6,518 bases of DNA from Chloroflexota bacterium (GTDB lineage Bacteria; Chloroflexota; Anaerolineae; UBA7937), in contig DMLA01000081.1 in the NCBI GenBank assembly GCA_003453555.1, positions 1 to 6,518 of the forward strand, given 5' to 3'. Below are positions 6,244 to 6,518 of this stretch, one piece after another (the stretch's first letter is position 1; every line of letters begins with the position of its first letter). The translations under genes and the position numbers were made by a program. Below the pieces are notes generated by a model that searched no databases, was not told the origin of the DNA, and saw only the letters and a program-made list of their open reading frames with translations.

Positions 6244-6267
6244 ACACTCCTATGCTATAGCTGTCAA
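6239..6267 (-). promoter_or_regulatory. Consensus sigma70-type promoter of gntR (and possibly the whole operon)
   Basis: The minus strand carries TTGACA (6267-6262), exactly 17 nt, then TATAAT (6244-6239), matching both consensus hexamers perfectly. Predicted transcription start is near 6232, 80 nt before the favoured gntR GTG. A perfect promoter is intrinsically strong, so it is likely held down by a repressor, fitting the palindrome that overlaps its -10. With no clear promoter between gntR and the binding-protein gene, it may drive the whole cluster. Confidence 0.85.
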
Positions 6268-6428
6268 GATCCCGCATTCGTCGGTCGCGTCACGTTTAGT
6301 CGGGATTTTCTGAGAGCATCTGCCTTACACGAGTGCTCACCTTTTCCCTTTCCTCAGCTCATAACCTCCCAAAGCCAGTCTTGGCCTCGCTTCCTCGCGT
6401 TCTCTTTCACCATCCACAACCGGTTTCC

Positions 6429-6518
6429 TTACAGGATCCCGAGGGAGAAGTTCTCCGCCCCACTATCTGTCTTGAAGCCATCCATGGGCTTAGTTCTCCT
6501 CCTATACTCCCTTATCGC
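6429..6518 (-). pseudogene. Possible C-terminal tail of a transposase (enters from right edge)
   Basis: On the minus strand, a frame open from the window edge gives 29 codons ending in TAA at 6431-6429. The peptide contains REYRRRTKPMDGFKTDSG followed by AENF. The basic RRRT-K-PM-x-x-F-K cluster followed by S-x-x-E resembles the C-terminal part of DDE transposases (RRRTRPMG-type or RTKVMRGFK-type). It ends earlier than such proteins usually do, so it would be truncated or frameshifted. Only 29 residues are visible and the family is not certain. Between this stop and the promoter at 6267 I see no gene, only weak, short inverted repeats. Confidence 0.3.

Noticed and set aside
6269..6306. atcccg / cgggat inverted repeat upstream of the gntR promoter as a terminator
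   Set aside because: Only 6 bp of pairing around a 26-nt loop; too weak to call, despite the short T run on the plus strand.
1..6518. tRNA, rRNA or known riboswitch
   Set aside because: No cloverleaf, rRNA-like or recognisable riboswitch consensus was seen by eye in the intergenic spaces on either strand.
1..6518. Frequent CTAG tetranucleotides in spacers and genes
   Set aside because: CTAG is rare in enterobacteria but not in many other phyla. Here it occurs in both coding and non-coding DNA, so it looks like background composition.

Overview
The window holds one minus-strand gene cluster, read from right to left. It looks like a bacterial sugar-acid uptake and catabolism operon. In transcription order it encodes a GntR/FCD repressor, an extracellular sugar-binding lipoprotein, two CUT1-type ABC permeases, a short-chain dehydrogenase (SDR), and an FGGY kinase of the gluconokinase type that runs off the left edge. 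Every confident gene is on the minus strand. The long plus-strand reading frames are antisense shadows of these genes.

Organism: the binding protein has a lipobox cysteine followed by about 28 residues made mostly of Ala, Pro and Thr before the mature domain starts. This linker style, with CUT1 operons lacking their own ATPase, moderate-to-high G+C and some GTG/TTG starts, suggests Chloroflexota. That assignment is an inference from style only; no marker gene is present.

Layout: 6518-6429 (minus) is an open frame from the edge that resembles the C-terminal tail of a transposase. 6428-6268 holds nothing I can support. 6267-6239 is a textbook sigma70-type promoter (TTGACA, 17 bp, TATAAT) whose -10 overlaps a perfect 12-bp AT palindrome, a likely autoregulatory operator. 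6152-5451 is the GntR regulator. 5450-5228 is a leader with an 8-bp stem inverted repeat and a stop-bounded frame that may be a gene relic. 5227-3812 is the binding protein. 3796-3771 is a very strong GC-rich hairpin, followed by an extended -10 element at 3758-3750. 3731-2835 and 2835-2002 are the permeases, joined by a TGATG stop/start overlap. 1962-1213 is the SDR. 1212-981 is a spacer with a small frame resembling a dehydrogenase N terminus. 980-1 is the kinase.

Working model (inference): the lipoprotein captures a sugar acid or a sugar-acid-containing glycoside. The two permeases import it, powered by a shared ATPase encoded elsewhere. The SDR interconverts a keto-acid and a hydroxy-acid, as gluconate 5-dehydrogenases do. 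The kinase phosphorylates gluconate (or a close aldonate) to the 6-phosphate. The GntR/FCD protein senses a pathway acid and controls its own promoter, possibly with a second site in front of the permease genes.
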